64,000 nt of DNA, taken from Bacillota bacterium (GTDB lineage: Bacteria; Bacillota; Negativicutes; Sporomusales; UBA7701). The first letter of the stretch is position 1; every line of letters starts with the position of its first letter. Position numbers and translations under genes: made by a program. The DNA is taken from positions 1 through 64,000 of the forward strand of contig JAEZJM010000021.1 in NCBI GenBank assembly GCA_023415775.1, in the 5' to 3' direction. Below, one piece after another: positions 32,051 to 39,738 of the stretch. Under the pieces are notes generated by a model, which saw only the letters and a list, made by a program, of their open reading frames with translations, was not told the DNA's origin and searched no databases.

Positions 32051-32713
32051 ATGATTGTGAAACAGGATCAATGGTGCAACGATGTGGAGGGCTGGCAGCG
32101 CGAGACGCTGGGCAAGCGGGTGGTGGAGGCGCTGAAGGCGAACTGGTTCGATGCGCTGTATGTGCCTGACCGCGAGGCTGCTACGCAGTATGTGCTCGGC
32201 TACTGCACCCCGGGCAAGGTGGTTGCTCATGGCGGCTCGGCGACGCTGACGCGGGATATGGCGATCATCGATAAAGTTAAGGCGACGGGGGCGACGCTGA
32301 TCGAGAATGCTTACGGCGAGCCGGCGGCGATGTTCGAGGCGCGGCGGAAGCAGCTGATGAGCGATGTGTATCTTTGCAGTGTGAATGCGCTGACGATGGA
32401 AGGGTTCCTGGTGAGCGTGGACGGTACCGGCAACCGCACCGGGGCGATGACGTTCGGGCCGCGGAAGGTGATTGTGGTGGCGGGGGCGAACAAGATCGTG
32501 CCCGATCTGGCGAGCGCATGGCAGCGGCTCGATAAGGTAGCCAGTCCGATGAATATGCGGCGCCTCAACGCGCCGACGCCGTGCGTGCAGACCGGCTATT
32601 GCATGGATTGCAAGGCGGACAAGCGCGGTTGCCGGATATATACGGTGCTGAAGCGGCGGCCGATGCTGACCGATATCACGGTGGTGGTGGTCGGCGAGAA
32701 TTTGGGATTTTAA
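32051..32713 (+). CDS. LUD-domain (DUF162/YkgG-like) protein with C-terminal Cys cluster
   Basis: The product has 220 aa. ATG start after GAGGAGG. The LUD part has VVAHGGSATLTRDMAIIDKVKATG, VDGTGNRTGAMTFGPRKVIVVAGANKI. A Cys-rich C-terminal region (CVQTGYCMDCKADKRGC) could hold an iron-sulfur cluster or zinc. LUD proteins function with lactate oxidation in the LutABC system, but LutA and LutB are not here, so its partner is unknown. Probably cotranscribed with the DUF169 gene. Confidence 0.85.
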   Translation: MIVKQDQWCNDVEGWQRETLGKRVVEALKANWFDALYVPDREAATQYVLGYCTPGKVVAHGGSATLTRDMAIIDKVKATGATLIENAYGEPAAMFEARRKQLMSDVYLCSVNALTMEGFLVSVDGTGNRTGAMTFGPRKVIVVAGANKIVPDLASAWQRLDKVASPMNMRRLNAPTPCVQTGYCMDCKADKRGCRIYTVLKRRPMLTDITVVVVGENLGF

Positions 32714-32745
32714 TGAGTTGACCACCGGTTCCCGGCTATTGTCGG

Positions 32746-32776
32746 AAGCGGCCCCTCGAGGGGGGCCGCTTTTTGC
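32746..32776 (+). terminator. Terminator after the LUD gene
   Basis: AAGCGGCCCC and GGGGCCGCTT form the stem, followed by TTTT. Confidence 0.85.
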
Positions 32777-32873
32777 GGTTGTTTTTGATTTTGAAGAATA
32801 TTATTGTCGACGCAGGGACTTTTGGCCTACGTGTAGAATCTTCTAGGGGCGAAAATTCCGTATTGGTGGCTAT

Positions 32874-33692
32874 ATGAAACGATTATTGACAATAAGTATT
32901 GTGGCGCTCGCATTGGCCGGCGTTTTGTTCGCAGGCTGCGCGGGCACGGGCGGAAAGCCCGTGGCGCCGGCCGGTGAGCAGTCTGTTAAGCCTGTCGCGG
33001 CTGAGCCGGTTAAAACGCCGCCGCCGGCCGGGGTGCCGGTGCTGATGTATCATAAGATCGGCGAGGAGCAGGGCAATGACGCGGTGATATCCGCGGCCCG
33101 CTTTGCCGAGCATATGGAGTTTCTCCATAAAAACGGCTACAGGACGCTTTCTCTGGCCGAGCTGGAGGCGTATCTCGACGGTCGGGCGGAATTGCCGCCG
33201 AAGCCGGTGGTGCTGACGTTTGACGACGGCTACCGCGATACTTACGAGATCGCGCTGCCGGTGCTGAAGAAGTATGGTTTCAAAAGCACGCTGTTTATCC
33301 CTGCGGGGGAGACCGATCGGCGCCTCACCTGGGAGGAGCTGCGGGAGATGAAGGCGGCTGGGATGGAGATCGGCTCACATAGTTTTTCCCACCGCGATCT
33401 GGGTGTGATGACGCCCGCGCAGCAGGCGGCGGAGATCGAGCGCTCCAAGGAGGTCCTCGATCGGAACCTTGGGCAGGACAGCCGCTTTTTCTGTTATCCC
33501 AACGGCAGTTATGACGGCGAGACGCTGCGTCTGCTGAAGGCGAAGGGGTTTGGCCTGGCGGTGACGATCGAGCCGGGGTGGGTGAAGCGCGGCGATAACC
33601 CGCTGCTGCTGAAGCGGGTCTGGATGGGCAACGGAGTCGACCTGAAGCATTTCGAGGCGCGGCTGACCAGCGAGAATTACCCGATCCTCTAG
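32874..33692 (+). CDS. Polysaccharide deacetylase lipoprotein
   Basis: The product has 272 aa. Signal peptide with lipobox VLFAGCAG (Cys at 22), then a proline/alanine-rich linker. The NodB domain has PVVLTFDDGYRDTYE (catalytic Asp, motif 1) and IGSHSFSHRDLG (His pair, motif 2), plus FCYPNGSYDGETL. It removes N-acetyl groups from an extracytoplasmic polysaccharide such as peptidoglycan or a capsule. The ribosome site is weak. The following envelope genes (34 and 12 nt apart) suggest one operon. Confidence 0.9.
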   Translation: MKRLLTISIVALALAGVLFAGCAGTGGKPVAPAGEQSVKPVAAEPVKTPPPAGVPVLMYHKIGEEQGNDAVISAARFAEHMEFLHKNGYRTLSLAELEAYLDGRAELPPKPVVLTFDDGYRDTYEIALPVLKKYGFKSTLFIPAGETDRRLTWEELREMKAAGMEIGSHSFSHRDLGVMTPAQQAAEIERSKEVLDRNLGQDSRFFCYPNGSYDGETLRLLKAKGFGLAVTIEPGWVKRGDNPLLLKRVWMGNGVDLKHFEARLTSENYPIL

Positions 33693-33729
33693 ACGGTGCT
33701 TTTTATATCTTGGGCAAAAGAGGTAAGCG

Positions 33730-34683
33730 ATGATAAGGTTGTCATTACCGACAAACATTTATATACGGTTTCTGGTCCTGAATCTGGCGTTTCTCATCCT
33801 TACCGGGCCGTTTCTGGTTATTTTCGGCCCGTTTGAGAATATCAAGCGGAGCGTTATCGGGGCGGTCATGACTTCCCGCCATCCCCACTATATCACGTGG
33901 TTGCTTTCCGACCGTCAGATCAAGGACATCCTCGGTGAGACCAACCAGGGACAGACGGTGCGGCAGCAGGCCCTGCAGTTCACGAAGCGGGAGGATGATT
34001 CGCTGCGCCTGATCAATATCACGGGGGGCCGGTTCAAGGGTTATCTGCTGGAAGTGCCCAACCCGGCAAGGGTTAAGGTGGCTACGGCGCGCGATATCCA
34101 GGAGATCGGCGACACGGTTAGCACGATCGCGCTGAACAATAACGCGATTGCGGCGATCAACGCCGGCGGGTTCTTCGATCCCGAGGGTACGGGGACGGGA
34201 CGCCTGCCGTGGGGGATCATCGTACGCGACGGCAAGTTCCTGGTGGGCGGCGATATCAAGGAGAGCATCGATGTCGTAGGGCTTTCGAAGAGCAATATGC
34301 TGGTAACCGGCAATCATACGATCGCGGAGATGAAGGCGATGAATGTCGCTGAGGCGGTCACTTTCGGACCGTCCCTGATCAAAAACGGCAAGAAGCTTAT
34401 TACCCAGGGCGACGGAGGGTGGGGGATCGCTCCGCGTACCGCTATCGGCCAGCGCAAGGACGGGACGATTCTCTTTCTTGTTATCGACGGCCGCCAGCCG
34501 GGGTATTCGATCGGGGCGACGCTGCTCGACGTCCAGAATATTCTCTTTGAGCAGGGAGCTTATACAGCGGCTAATCTCGACGGCGGTTCAAGCGCGACGC
34601 TTTTCTACAACGGCAAGGTTATCAACAAACCGGCCGATATGCTGGGCGAGCGCATGGTGCCGACGGCGTTTATCGTTAAGTAG
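33730..34683 (+). CDS. Phosphodiester glycosidase (NAGPA-domain) protein, membrane-anchored
   Basis: The product has 317 aa. ATG start after AAGAGG. One N-terminal membrane segment (residues 12-33). The NAGPA domain covers about residues 85-316: INAGGFFDPEGTGTGRLPWGIIVRDG, APRTAIGQRKDGTILFLVIDGRQ, LDVQNILFEQGAYTAANLDGGSSATLFYNG. Homologues cleave phosphodiester-linked N-acetylglucosamine or act in envelope glycans. It acts outside the membrane. Confidence 0.88.
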   Translation: MIRLSLPTNIYIRFLVLNLAFLILTGPFLVIFGPFENIKRSVIGAVMTSRHPHYITWLLSDRQIKDILGETNQGQTVRQQALQFTKREDDSLRLINITGGRFKGYLLEVPNPARVKVATARDIQEIGDTVSTIALNNNAIAAINAGGFFDPEGTGTGRLPWGIIVRDGKFLVGGDIKESIDVVGLSKSNMLVTGNHTIAEMKAMNVAEAVTFGPSLIKNGKKLITQGDGGWGIAPRTAIGQRKDGTILFLVIDGRQPGYSIGATLLDVQNILFEQGAYTAANLDGGSSATLFYNGKVINKPADMLGERMVPTAFIVK

Positions 34684-34695
34684 GGAGGGCACGGG

Positions 34696-35565
34696 GTGGA
34701 CGAAAAGCGGCGGAAGCTTGCCATTTGGATTGTGGCCAGTCTGATTTTCCAGGGCAGCATTTATTTATATTTCGATCAGATATTGTTGGCGCCGACTTCT
34801 TCGTATGAGGTGAGCGCGGCGGCGGATACGGTGGCCGGCGGCAAGGCTTACTATTCCCGCGACCGCCGCTATACGGCGATTGTGAAGGCCGGCAGCGTTG
34901 ATATTTATATGGCGCCCCGCAAGGAACCGATACGGACGGTGGAGCTGGGAGCCAACAAGAAGGTGTCGTATTTCCGCTGGCTGAAGGACCGTGACCTGGC
35001 GCTGATGGCGCTGCACGAGGATAGCGGCGACACGAGCACGGTGACGCTGACGCAGATTCACCCGATGGGTGCAGAGCACGAGCTGGCGGAGACGGTGAGC
35101 AAGCTGCCGCGGGGCAGCAAGATCGTGGATGTGGCGTATTCGACGGCGACGAATGTTATCTATATGCAGGTGCAGGTTTCGACGAATCCCGAACAGTATC
35201 GCGTTTACCGCACTGATGCCAACCGCGACCTGAAGAGGGTGTACCTGAACGCGAGCAAGATCAGCCGGATAGCGGTGCTGTACGACCAGGACACGATGTT
35301 TTACGATAATGTGGCCGAGGGAACGGTGACGGCGAGGCATGTGGACGGCAGCTGGGAAGTGGTGTCGCCGCAGACGGGGAAATATCGCCTGGTGGGCGTG
35401 GAGAATAACGTGATTTATCTCGCCAAACTGAATACGGAGGGGCTGGCGACGGCCATCTACACCGGACGGCTGAAGGGCAAATTCACCGAGGAGAGGGTGC
35501 TTGCGACGCCGACGGATGTCCGGCAGATTACGGTGAAGGAATTGGGCAAGGCGGCTAATAAGTAA
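34696..35565 (+). CDS. Membrane-anchored beta-rich protein, function unknown
   Basis: The product has 289 aa. GTG start after GGAGGG, 12 nt after the glycosidase gene. An N-terminal hydrophobic segment (IWIVASLIFQGSIYLYF, residues 9-25) anchors a beta-rich domain. Segments of about 40 residues such as VSYFRWLKDRDLALMALHED, IVDVAYSTATNVIYMQVQV, ISRIAVLYDQDTMFYDNVAEG and YRLVGVENNVIYLAKLNTEG look like blades of a beta-propeller. The phosphodiesterase partner suggests an envelope role. Confidence 0.7.
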   Translation: MDEKRRKLAIWIVASLIFQGSIYLYFDQILLAPTSSYEVSAAADTVAGGKAYYSRDRRYTAIVKAGSVDIYMAPRKEPIRTVELGANKKVSYFRWLKDRDLALMALHEDSGDTSTVTLTQIHPMGAEHELAETVSKLPRGSKIVDVAYSTATNVIYMQVQVSTNPEQYRVYRTDANRDLKRVYLNASKISRIAVLYDQDTMFYDNVAEGTVTARHVDGSWEVVSPQTGKYRLVGVENNVIYLAKLNTEGLATAIYTGRLKGKFTEERVLATPTDVRQITVKELGKAANK

Positions 35566-35698
35566 AAAAATTCTTCCGGAGATACGTCTCCATGTTTGAA
35601 GCAAAAACCCTGACTTTTTTGAGTTAGGGTTAAATCTTTCTAAATTTTTTTGGCGGAAAAATGCGTTTTGGACGAAAAGTGGACTTTTAGTGGACTGT

Positions 35699-35727
35699 TT
35701 GACAAAAAAGATGTGATATGATGATAG
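35699..35727 (+). promoter_or_regulatory. Promoter in the prophage remnant
   Basis: Consensus TTGACA, 17 bp, TGATAG. The region 35566-35698 before it shows an AACCCT/AGGGTT hairpin without a T-tail and no gene. Confidence 0.5.
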
Positions 35728-35736
35728 CGTGAAGTG

Positions 35737-35761
35737 GACCGCCAAGGGGGCGGTCTTTTCC
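35737..35761 (+). terminator. Attenuator-like hairpin
   Basis: GACCGCC pairs with GGCGGTC, followed by TTTTCC, within 30 nt of the promoter. A similar hairpin precedes the Cys-rich gene at 36517-36539. Confidence 0.55.
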
Positions 35762-35803
35762 ATTTGTGCCGGAGAAAGCGCGAAGATGAAGGAGGAAACG
35801 GCT

Positions 35804-36040
35804 ATGGCGACACGAGAGGAAAAGTACCTGAGGAGGATGAAGGCGCTGGGGTATGAGCAAACAAGTATAGATTTGCCGGAGCCGCTCAGAAGCGCCCAGA
35901 TGCTAGGCAGCTCCGAGGACGCTCGCGGAGACAGTACATCGAGACGTACGGCGAGCGAGCGCCCGGAGGAACAACAACGCAGATGGGCGGTTATGGGCGG
36001 CTCCAATGAAAGCGGCAGAAGACTTGGCGGAGATGGATGA
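35804..36040 (+). CDS. Small phage-remnant protein read into a repeat (78 aa)
   Basis: ATG start 8 nt after AAGGAGG. Only residues 1-25 (MATREEKYLRRMKALGYEQT and on) precede the structured repeat at 35879-36004; the rest of the frame is translated repeat sequence and is low in complexity. The repeat has probably interrupted or replaced the original 3' end. Confidence 0.4.
   Translation: MATREEKYLRRMKALGYEQTSIDLPEPLRSAQMLGSSEDARGDSTSRRTASERPEEQQRRWAVMGGSNESGRRLGGDG
35879..36004. repeat. Structured repeat, copy 2 (about 126 bp)
   Basis: Outer arms GGAGCCGCTCAGAAGCGCCC and GGGCGGTTATGGGCGGCTCC, with CAGATG boxes inside each arm and an inner GTAC.../...GTAC stem. The ends match copy 1 at 15105-15226 closely while the middle differs but keeps pairing potential. 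Confidence 0.7.
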
Positions 36041-36236
36041 TGAAACATCGAATGGGAGCTTTCGAAGATGGAAGAGGCTCGGTTTAGAGGAGGATGCCTT
36101 TTATGCTACATATTCACCAACTGGCAAATATGCCGGAAGCAGCTTCATACAATCGACGATAGCAGTTTCCTTATGTAGTGCCATAGTTATTTTATTTTTC
36201 ATTGGAGAACCGGGCTTATATTTATACCGGGGGTAA
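36006..36236 (+). CDS. Possible small membrane protein in the remnant (76 aa)
   Basis: ATG start directly after the repeat, without a clear ribosome site. A membrane segment near residues 48-70 (IQSTIAVSLCSAIVILFFI) is followed by GEPGLYLYRG. Composition is AT-richer than most of the window. Not recognised; it may be a fragment. Confidence 0.3.
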   Translation: MKAAEDLAEMDDETSNGSFRRWKRLGLEEDAFYATYSPTGKYAGSSFIQSTIAVSLCSAIVILFFIGEPGLYLYRG

Positions 36237-36244
36237 TATGTCTG

Positions 36245-36484
36245 TTGCTTAGTTTGGGCATTGATGAATATAAAGAGGTAGAGGTTACAATAGAGGGACG
36301 CAACGTGAGACTCAGAGACGAAAATCTTGTGGATCACCGTATTGAATTCGATGATGTGGATAAGGTAAAATTGGGCCTGTTACGCACAGAGATTACGACA
36401 AAGGACGGCAGGGTGGTTTATTTACCGCAGGCGCTTTTCTTGCTGCATGAGTTTGTCGAGTTGTTTGCGGTGAGTAAGAAGTGA
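36245..36484 (+). CDS. Possible small beta-rich protein (79 aa)
   Basis: TTG start with CGGGGG 14 nt upstream; an exact start is uncertain. The product reads as alternating strands (EVEVTIEGRNVRLRDENL, then HRIEFDDVDKVKLGL and EITTKDGRVVYLP) and a final helix, like a truncated PH-type membrane-associated domain. Function unknown. Confidence 0.4.
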   Translation: MLSLGIDEYKEVEVTIEGRNVRLRDENLVDHRIEFDDVDKVKLGLLRTEITTKDGRVVYLPQALFLLHEFVELFAVSKK

Positions 36485-36516
36485 GTACAAAAAAACAATG
36501 GGCGTGGAACAAATAA

Positions 36517-36539
36517 AGGCCGCCGGTGGCGGTCTTTTA
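36517..36539 (+). terminator. Attenuator-like hairpin before the Cys-rich gene
   Basis: AGGCCGCC pairs with GGCGGTCT around 3 nt, followed by TTTTAATTT. Confidence 0.55.
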
Positions 36540-36563
36540 ATTTGCGGAAAAGGGGGCAAGGGG

Positions 36564-36767
36564 ATGAAAGGGTGCGGTAAGCACGATTGTCTGAATCACG
36601 ACCGCGGCTGGCCGGGCAATTGCCGGGAAAGTGAGGGGATGCGGTCTTTGGAGGGGCTGTGTTGCCAGTATGTGAGCGCGGAGGGGCTGATGCGGACGTT
36701 CCGGTGCGGCTGCCACAGGGATGCGCGGGGCCGCTGGGTGGGCGACCGGGTGACGGTGCTGCGGTGA
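36564..36767 (+). CDS. Cys-rich small protein, phage remnant (67 aa)
   Basis: ATG start after AAGGGG. Seven cysteines occur as CGKHDC, C (in GNCRE), CC and CGC with a following H, suggesting a zinc fold. Small proteins of this type occur near packaging genes in Firmicute prophages. Not recognised. Confidence 0.5.
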   Translation: MKGCGKHDCLNHDRGWPGNCRESEGMRSLEGLCCQYVSAEGLMRTFRCGCHRDARGRWVGDRVTVLR

Positions 36768-36774
36768 GGCGGGG

Positions 36775-37158
36775 CTAGGCGAGGAGGCGGTAGACGGCAT
36801 AGGCGATGGCGAGCCAGAGGAGGATGATGACGGCGGCGCCGAGCCAGAGCTTGGGCATGATGCTGCCGTAAGAGGCGGCCTGGCGGCGACAGTCGGCGAG
36901 GACGGGGGGCGGGATGAGCCTGACGACGAGGGCAATGCCGAGAGGGAGGAGTATGATGTCGTCGAGGTAGCCGAGGATGGGGATGAAGTCGGGGATGAAG
37001 TCGACAGGGCTGAGGGCGTAGCCGACGATGAGGGCGACGAGGGCTTTGGCGTACCAGGGAGTGGCAGGGTGTTTGAGGGCAAAGAAGAGGGCGAGGATGT
37101 CGCTTTTAAGGAGGCGGGCTTTTTGTCGGAGGGGTAACTTGCCCGATGTGTCGGCCAT
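36775..37158 (-). CDS. DUF1232 (YkvA-like) membrane protein
   Basis: The product has 127 aa. ATG start after AAAGGA. The DUF1232 core is ALVALIVGYALSPVDFIPDFIPILGYLDDIILLPLG in pieces (residues 40-75), with the conserved PxDxxPD. A second hydrophobic segment ends the protein. Function unknown. It is a normal chromosomal gene inserted between phage fragments, on the opposite strand. Confidence 0.88.
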   Translation of the reverse strand: MADTSGKLPLRQKARLLKSDILALFFALKHPATPWYAKALVALIVGYALSPVDFIPDFIPILGYLDDIILLPLGIALVVRLIPPPVLADCRRQAASYGSIMPKLWLGAAVIILLWLAIAYAVYRLLA

Positions 37159-37187
37159 GGCAGAGTCCTTTCGAGGGCGTTTTTTTT

Positions 37188-37193
37188 ATTATA
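37188..37193 (-). promoter_or_regulatory. -10 box of the DUF1232 gene
   Basis: Read on the minus strand it is TATAAT, 30 bp before the start codon. Confidence 0.4.
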
Positions 37194-37215
37194 GCATATG
37201 AGAGAGGGTGACGGG

Positions 37216-37680
37216 ATGGCGGGTGGAAAAGGACTGACGCACCGCCAGCAGGCGTTTGTGCGGGAGTATGCGAGCCGGGGGAATGTGCTGCAGGCGGCGC
37301 GGGCGGCGGGGGTGAAGAGCCCGGAGAGCTCGGGGTACCGGATGATGAGGAATGCGAAGGTGCAGGCGGCGATTGCCGAGGCGAGAGGCGGGGTGGAGGC
37401 GAAGGCGCTGGCGATTTTGCTGAATCTGATGGAGAACGCGGAGACGGATTCGGTGCGGCTGAGGGCGGCCCAGGAGGTACTGGACCGGGCGCGCGGCCGG
37501 CAGGGGGAGCGGCGCGACGAGGCGGATGGGCGGCAGGTGACGAGGACGCTGCTGGATTATGCGGACCCGGCGGCGGTGGCGGCGCGGCTGGAGGAGTTGT
37601 GGCGGCGCAGAAGCGAGCGCGCGGGGCAGGCTGCATGCGGGAGTGAAGCGGGGGACGGAGGCGGCGATGCTGAGCGGTGA
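37216..37680 (+). CDS. Phage terminase small subunit
   Basis: The product has 154 aa. ATG at 37216 follows GAGAGGGTGACGGG. The DNA-binding part (residues 1-60) matches the Terminase_2 pattern: LTHRQQAFVREYASRGNVLQAARAAGV, then GYRMMRNAKVQAAIAEA. It would recognise the phage packaging site. The gene appears intact; its stop overlaps the start of the large subunit by 14 nt. Confidence 0.85.
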   Translation: MAGGKGLTHRQQAFVREYASRGNVLQAARAAGVKSPESSGYRMMRNAKVQAAIAEARGGVEAKALAILLNLMENAETDSVRLRAAQEVLDRARGRQGERRDEADGRQVTRTLLDYADPAAVAARLEELWRRRSERAGQAACGSEAGDGGGDAER

Positions 37681-38318
37681 GGAGCTGGCGGAGCTGGCGA
37701 TGCTGGAGGCATACCGGCAGTACGGGGAGGACCCGTGGCTGTTCGTGAAGGAGTGCTGCCGGACGAAGGATGAGGCGGACGGGGGCAAGGTTAAGAGTAT
37801 GCCGGATAAGGGGTATCTGCGGTATGTGACGGAGGTGTGGCGGGAGGAGAGCTTGCTGGCGATTCCGAAGAGCCGGCGGATGCTGATGACGTGGCTGTTT
37901 TTGTGCTTGCATCTGTGGGCGGCGCTGACGAGGCCGAACGCGGCGGTGTTCATTCAGTCGAAGAAGCAGGAGGACAGCGAGTTTTTGCTGGGGGAGGATC
38001 GGCTGATGTTCGTGTATCGCCAGCTGCCGCAGGAGTTTCCCTGGCCGGCGCTGGAGAAGGCGATGGCGGGGAAGAGCGGCAAGGGGTACGCGTATCTGCG
38101 GTTCGCAAATGGTTCGTATGTGGCGGCGGTGGGCCAGGGGCCGGATCAGCTCCGCCAGTATACGGCGTCGCGTGTATCTGACGGAGCTGGCTTTCTGGGA
38201 GTGGGCGGAGGAGACGTTCGCGTCGCTGCTGCCGACGATCCAGGGGGGCGGGAAGGTGACAATCGATTCGAGCGCTGGACCGGGTTTTTTCGACCGGCTT
38301 ATTCACGGCGAGCTGTAA
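37667..38318 (+). pseudogene. Phage terminase large subunit, 5' part with frameshift
   Basis: Reading starts at ATG 37667. The ATPase part is recognisable: PWLFVKECCRTKDE, then LLAIPKSRRMLMTWLFL (Walker-A-like region), AVFIQSKKQEDSEFLLGEDRL. At about 38171 the frame must shift: the reading QYTASR continues as VYLTELAFWEWAEE (Walker-B-like region) in the frame that ends at 38318 with PGFFDRLIHGEL. The remainder resumes only at 38638. Confidence 0.75.
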
Positions 38319-38404
38319 AGGTGGCGAATTTGGGCGGCAAATGGGCGTAGATACAGACGGATGGCTGCTTTGAATATTTTTTGGAATAAAATGGAAATAA
38401 AGTA

Positions 38405-38433
38405 TTGATATTCTTCCAAATCCATGTTACAAT
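38405..38433 (+). promoter_or_regulatory. Strong promoter inside the terminase gap
   Basis: TTGATA, exactly 17 bp, TACAAT. A terminator lies about 180 nt downstream with no coding frame between. Confidence 0.65.
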
Positions 38434-38439
38434 TTACAA

Positions 38440-38620
38440 AAGTGGAAAATATTAACAGGAAATAAGGGTGTCTGTGTCGGTTGTAAACGAGTGACGGCGG
38501 CGGCATGTAGGTCAAATTGCCGCTGCTGTGGGCTGATGAAGCTGGGATGTCGATTTCGCGAGAAGAGTAACGGGAGTTTTCTCCCATAGCCTCCAGGAGC
38601 AATCCTGGGGGTCTTTTTTT
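38440..38620 (+). ncRNA. Candidate structured RNA of about 180 nt
   Basis: Between the 38405-38433 promoter and the 38590-38620 terminator the RNA can form a 12 bp stem (ACGGCGGCGGCA at 38494-38505 with TGCCGCTGCTGT at 38518-38529, two G-U pairs), a small GGGAG/CTCCC stem and the terminator. I cannot match it to a known RNA family. Confidence 0.4.
38590..38620 (+). terminator. Terminator of the candidate RNA
   Basis: CCTCCAGGA pairs with TCCTGGGGG around GCAA, followed by TC and seven T residues. Confidence 0.75.
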
Positions 38621-38637
38621 CGAAGGGGGGGAGAGAT

Positions 38638-38874
38638 TTGGGAAGGTCGGAGATTCCCGAGGGGGTAAACCGCTGGCGGACTAAGCAGGGGATGACGGTG
38701 GTGAGGGTGCATTATACGGCCGATCCGGCGAAGCGGTCGGCGGCGTGGCGGGAGGAGCAGAAACGGGGGATGTCGGAGGCGATGTGGGAGAGGGAGATGG
38801 AGATAAATTTCCGGATTATGCTGGGGAAGGCGTGGTTTCCGGAATTTCGTTACGAGTTTTACATTAATATGTAA
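38638..38874 (+). pseudogene. Phage terminase large subunit, later fragment
   Basis: The frame opens with a TTG after AAGGGGGGG. TVVRVHYTADPAKRSAAWREEQ and MSEAMWEREMEINF followed by GKAWFPEFR are typical of the segment between the ATPase and nuclease halves of large terminases. The nuclease domain is absent: the frame stops at 38874 and a host terminator follows. Confidence 0.75.
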
Positions 38875-38885
38875 AATCCTGCAAG

Positions 38886-38923
38886 AAGGCCCGGCGATTT
38901 AATTGCCGGGCCTTTTTGCTTTT
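38886..38923. terminator. Bidirectional terminator at the remnant edge
   Basis: AAGGCCCGGC pairs with GCCGGGCCTT, followed by TTTGCTTTT. It serves the minus-strand ABC operon. Confidence 0.85.
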
Positions 38924-38926
38924 GCC

Positions 38927-39721
38927 CTAGTGGGCAAGCTCTATTTCCTTGCCTTTCAGCACCTCGTCGCGCAAGGTAAGCCAGATGGTTTGGAATAACT
39001 GGTTGTAGCGGAGGGTGGTGCGGATGGCGGCGATGTCGCGGGGGCGGGGGAGGTCGATGTCGACGATGCTTTTGATGCGGCCGGGGTGAGCGGTCATGAC
39101 CATTACCCGGTCGCCGAGGCAAAGGGCCTCGTCGATGCTGTGGGTGATGAAGACGGTGGTTTTGCGGCTCTCTTCCCAGATGCGGAGGAGCTCCTGCTGG
39201 AGTAGGATGCGGTTTTGTTCGTCGAGGGCGCCGAATGGTTCGTCCATGAGCAGGATTTCCGGGTCGTTGGCGAAGGCGCGGGCGACGCTGACGCGCTGTT
39301 TCATGCCGCCGGAGAGTTGGTGGGGGTAGGCGTCGGAAAACTTGGTGAGGCCGATCATTCGGATGTAGCGGTCGGCGATGGCATAGCGCTCCTTTTTGCC
39401 GACACCCCGCAGCCGCAGACCATAACTCACATTATCTCTGACACTCATCCAGGGGAAAACGCTCTGCTCCTGAAAAACCATCGAGTTATGCGGGCGACCG
39501 TTTGATGCGGCGGGAATACAGACGTCGCCGCCGGTGCTATCTTCAAGGCCGGCAAGAATTCTCAGCAGCGTTGTTTTGCCGCAACCGGAGGGGCCGACGA
39601 TGCAGAAGAATTCGCCGCCGCCGATATCGAGGCTGACGTCCTGAAGAGCGTCGACGGTACCTCCCTGGGCACTAAAGGTTTTGTTAACGTTTCTGAGAGT
39701 AATTCCGGTTCCGCAGGCCAA
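38927..39721 (-). CDS. ABC transporter ATPase (SsuB/TauB type)
   Basis: The product has 264 aa. TTG at 39721 chosen, 9 nt after GGGAGG. Walker A GPSGCGKTT (near 44), Q-loop VFQEQSVFPW, signature LSGGMKQRVSVARAF, Walker B ILLMDEPFGALD, H-loop FITHSIDEAL. This is the nitrate/sulfonate/taurine subclass. It powers the importer formed with the two genes upstream on the same strand. Confidence 0.92.
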   Translation of the reverse strand: MACGTGITLRNVNKTFSAQGGTVDALQDVSLDIGGGEFFCIVGPSGCGKTTLLRILAGLEDSTGGDVCIPAASNGRPHNSMVFQEQSVFPWMSVRDNVSYGLRLRGVGKKERYAIADRYIRMIGLTKFSDAYPHQLSGGMKQRVSVARAFANDPEILLMDEPFGALDEQNRILLQQELLRIWEESRKTTVFITHSIDEALCLGDRVMVMTAHPGRIKSIVDIDLPRPRDIAAIRTTLRYNQLFQTIWLTLRDEVLKGKEIELAH

Positions 39722-39738
39722 GGCAGGGCACCTCCCGG

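Larger units (their letters stand above)
35699..38880 (+). mobile_element. Decayed prophage remnant
   Basis: The interval holds a small-gene cluster with attenuator-like hairpins, a structured repeat, a terminase small subunit and a broken terminase large subunit that lacks its nuclease end. A host DUF1232 gene lies in the middle on the other strand. No integrase, portal, capsid or tail gene is seen, and no attachment site repeats were found, so the edges are approximate. Confidence 0.6.

Noticed and set aside
38530..38575. CTGATGA, part of a hammerhead ribozyme core, in the candidate RNA
   Set aside because: The expected stem II and GAAA are missing; the following bases read GAGAAGAG.
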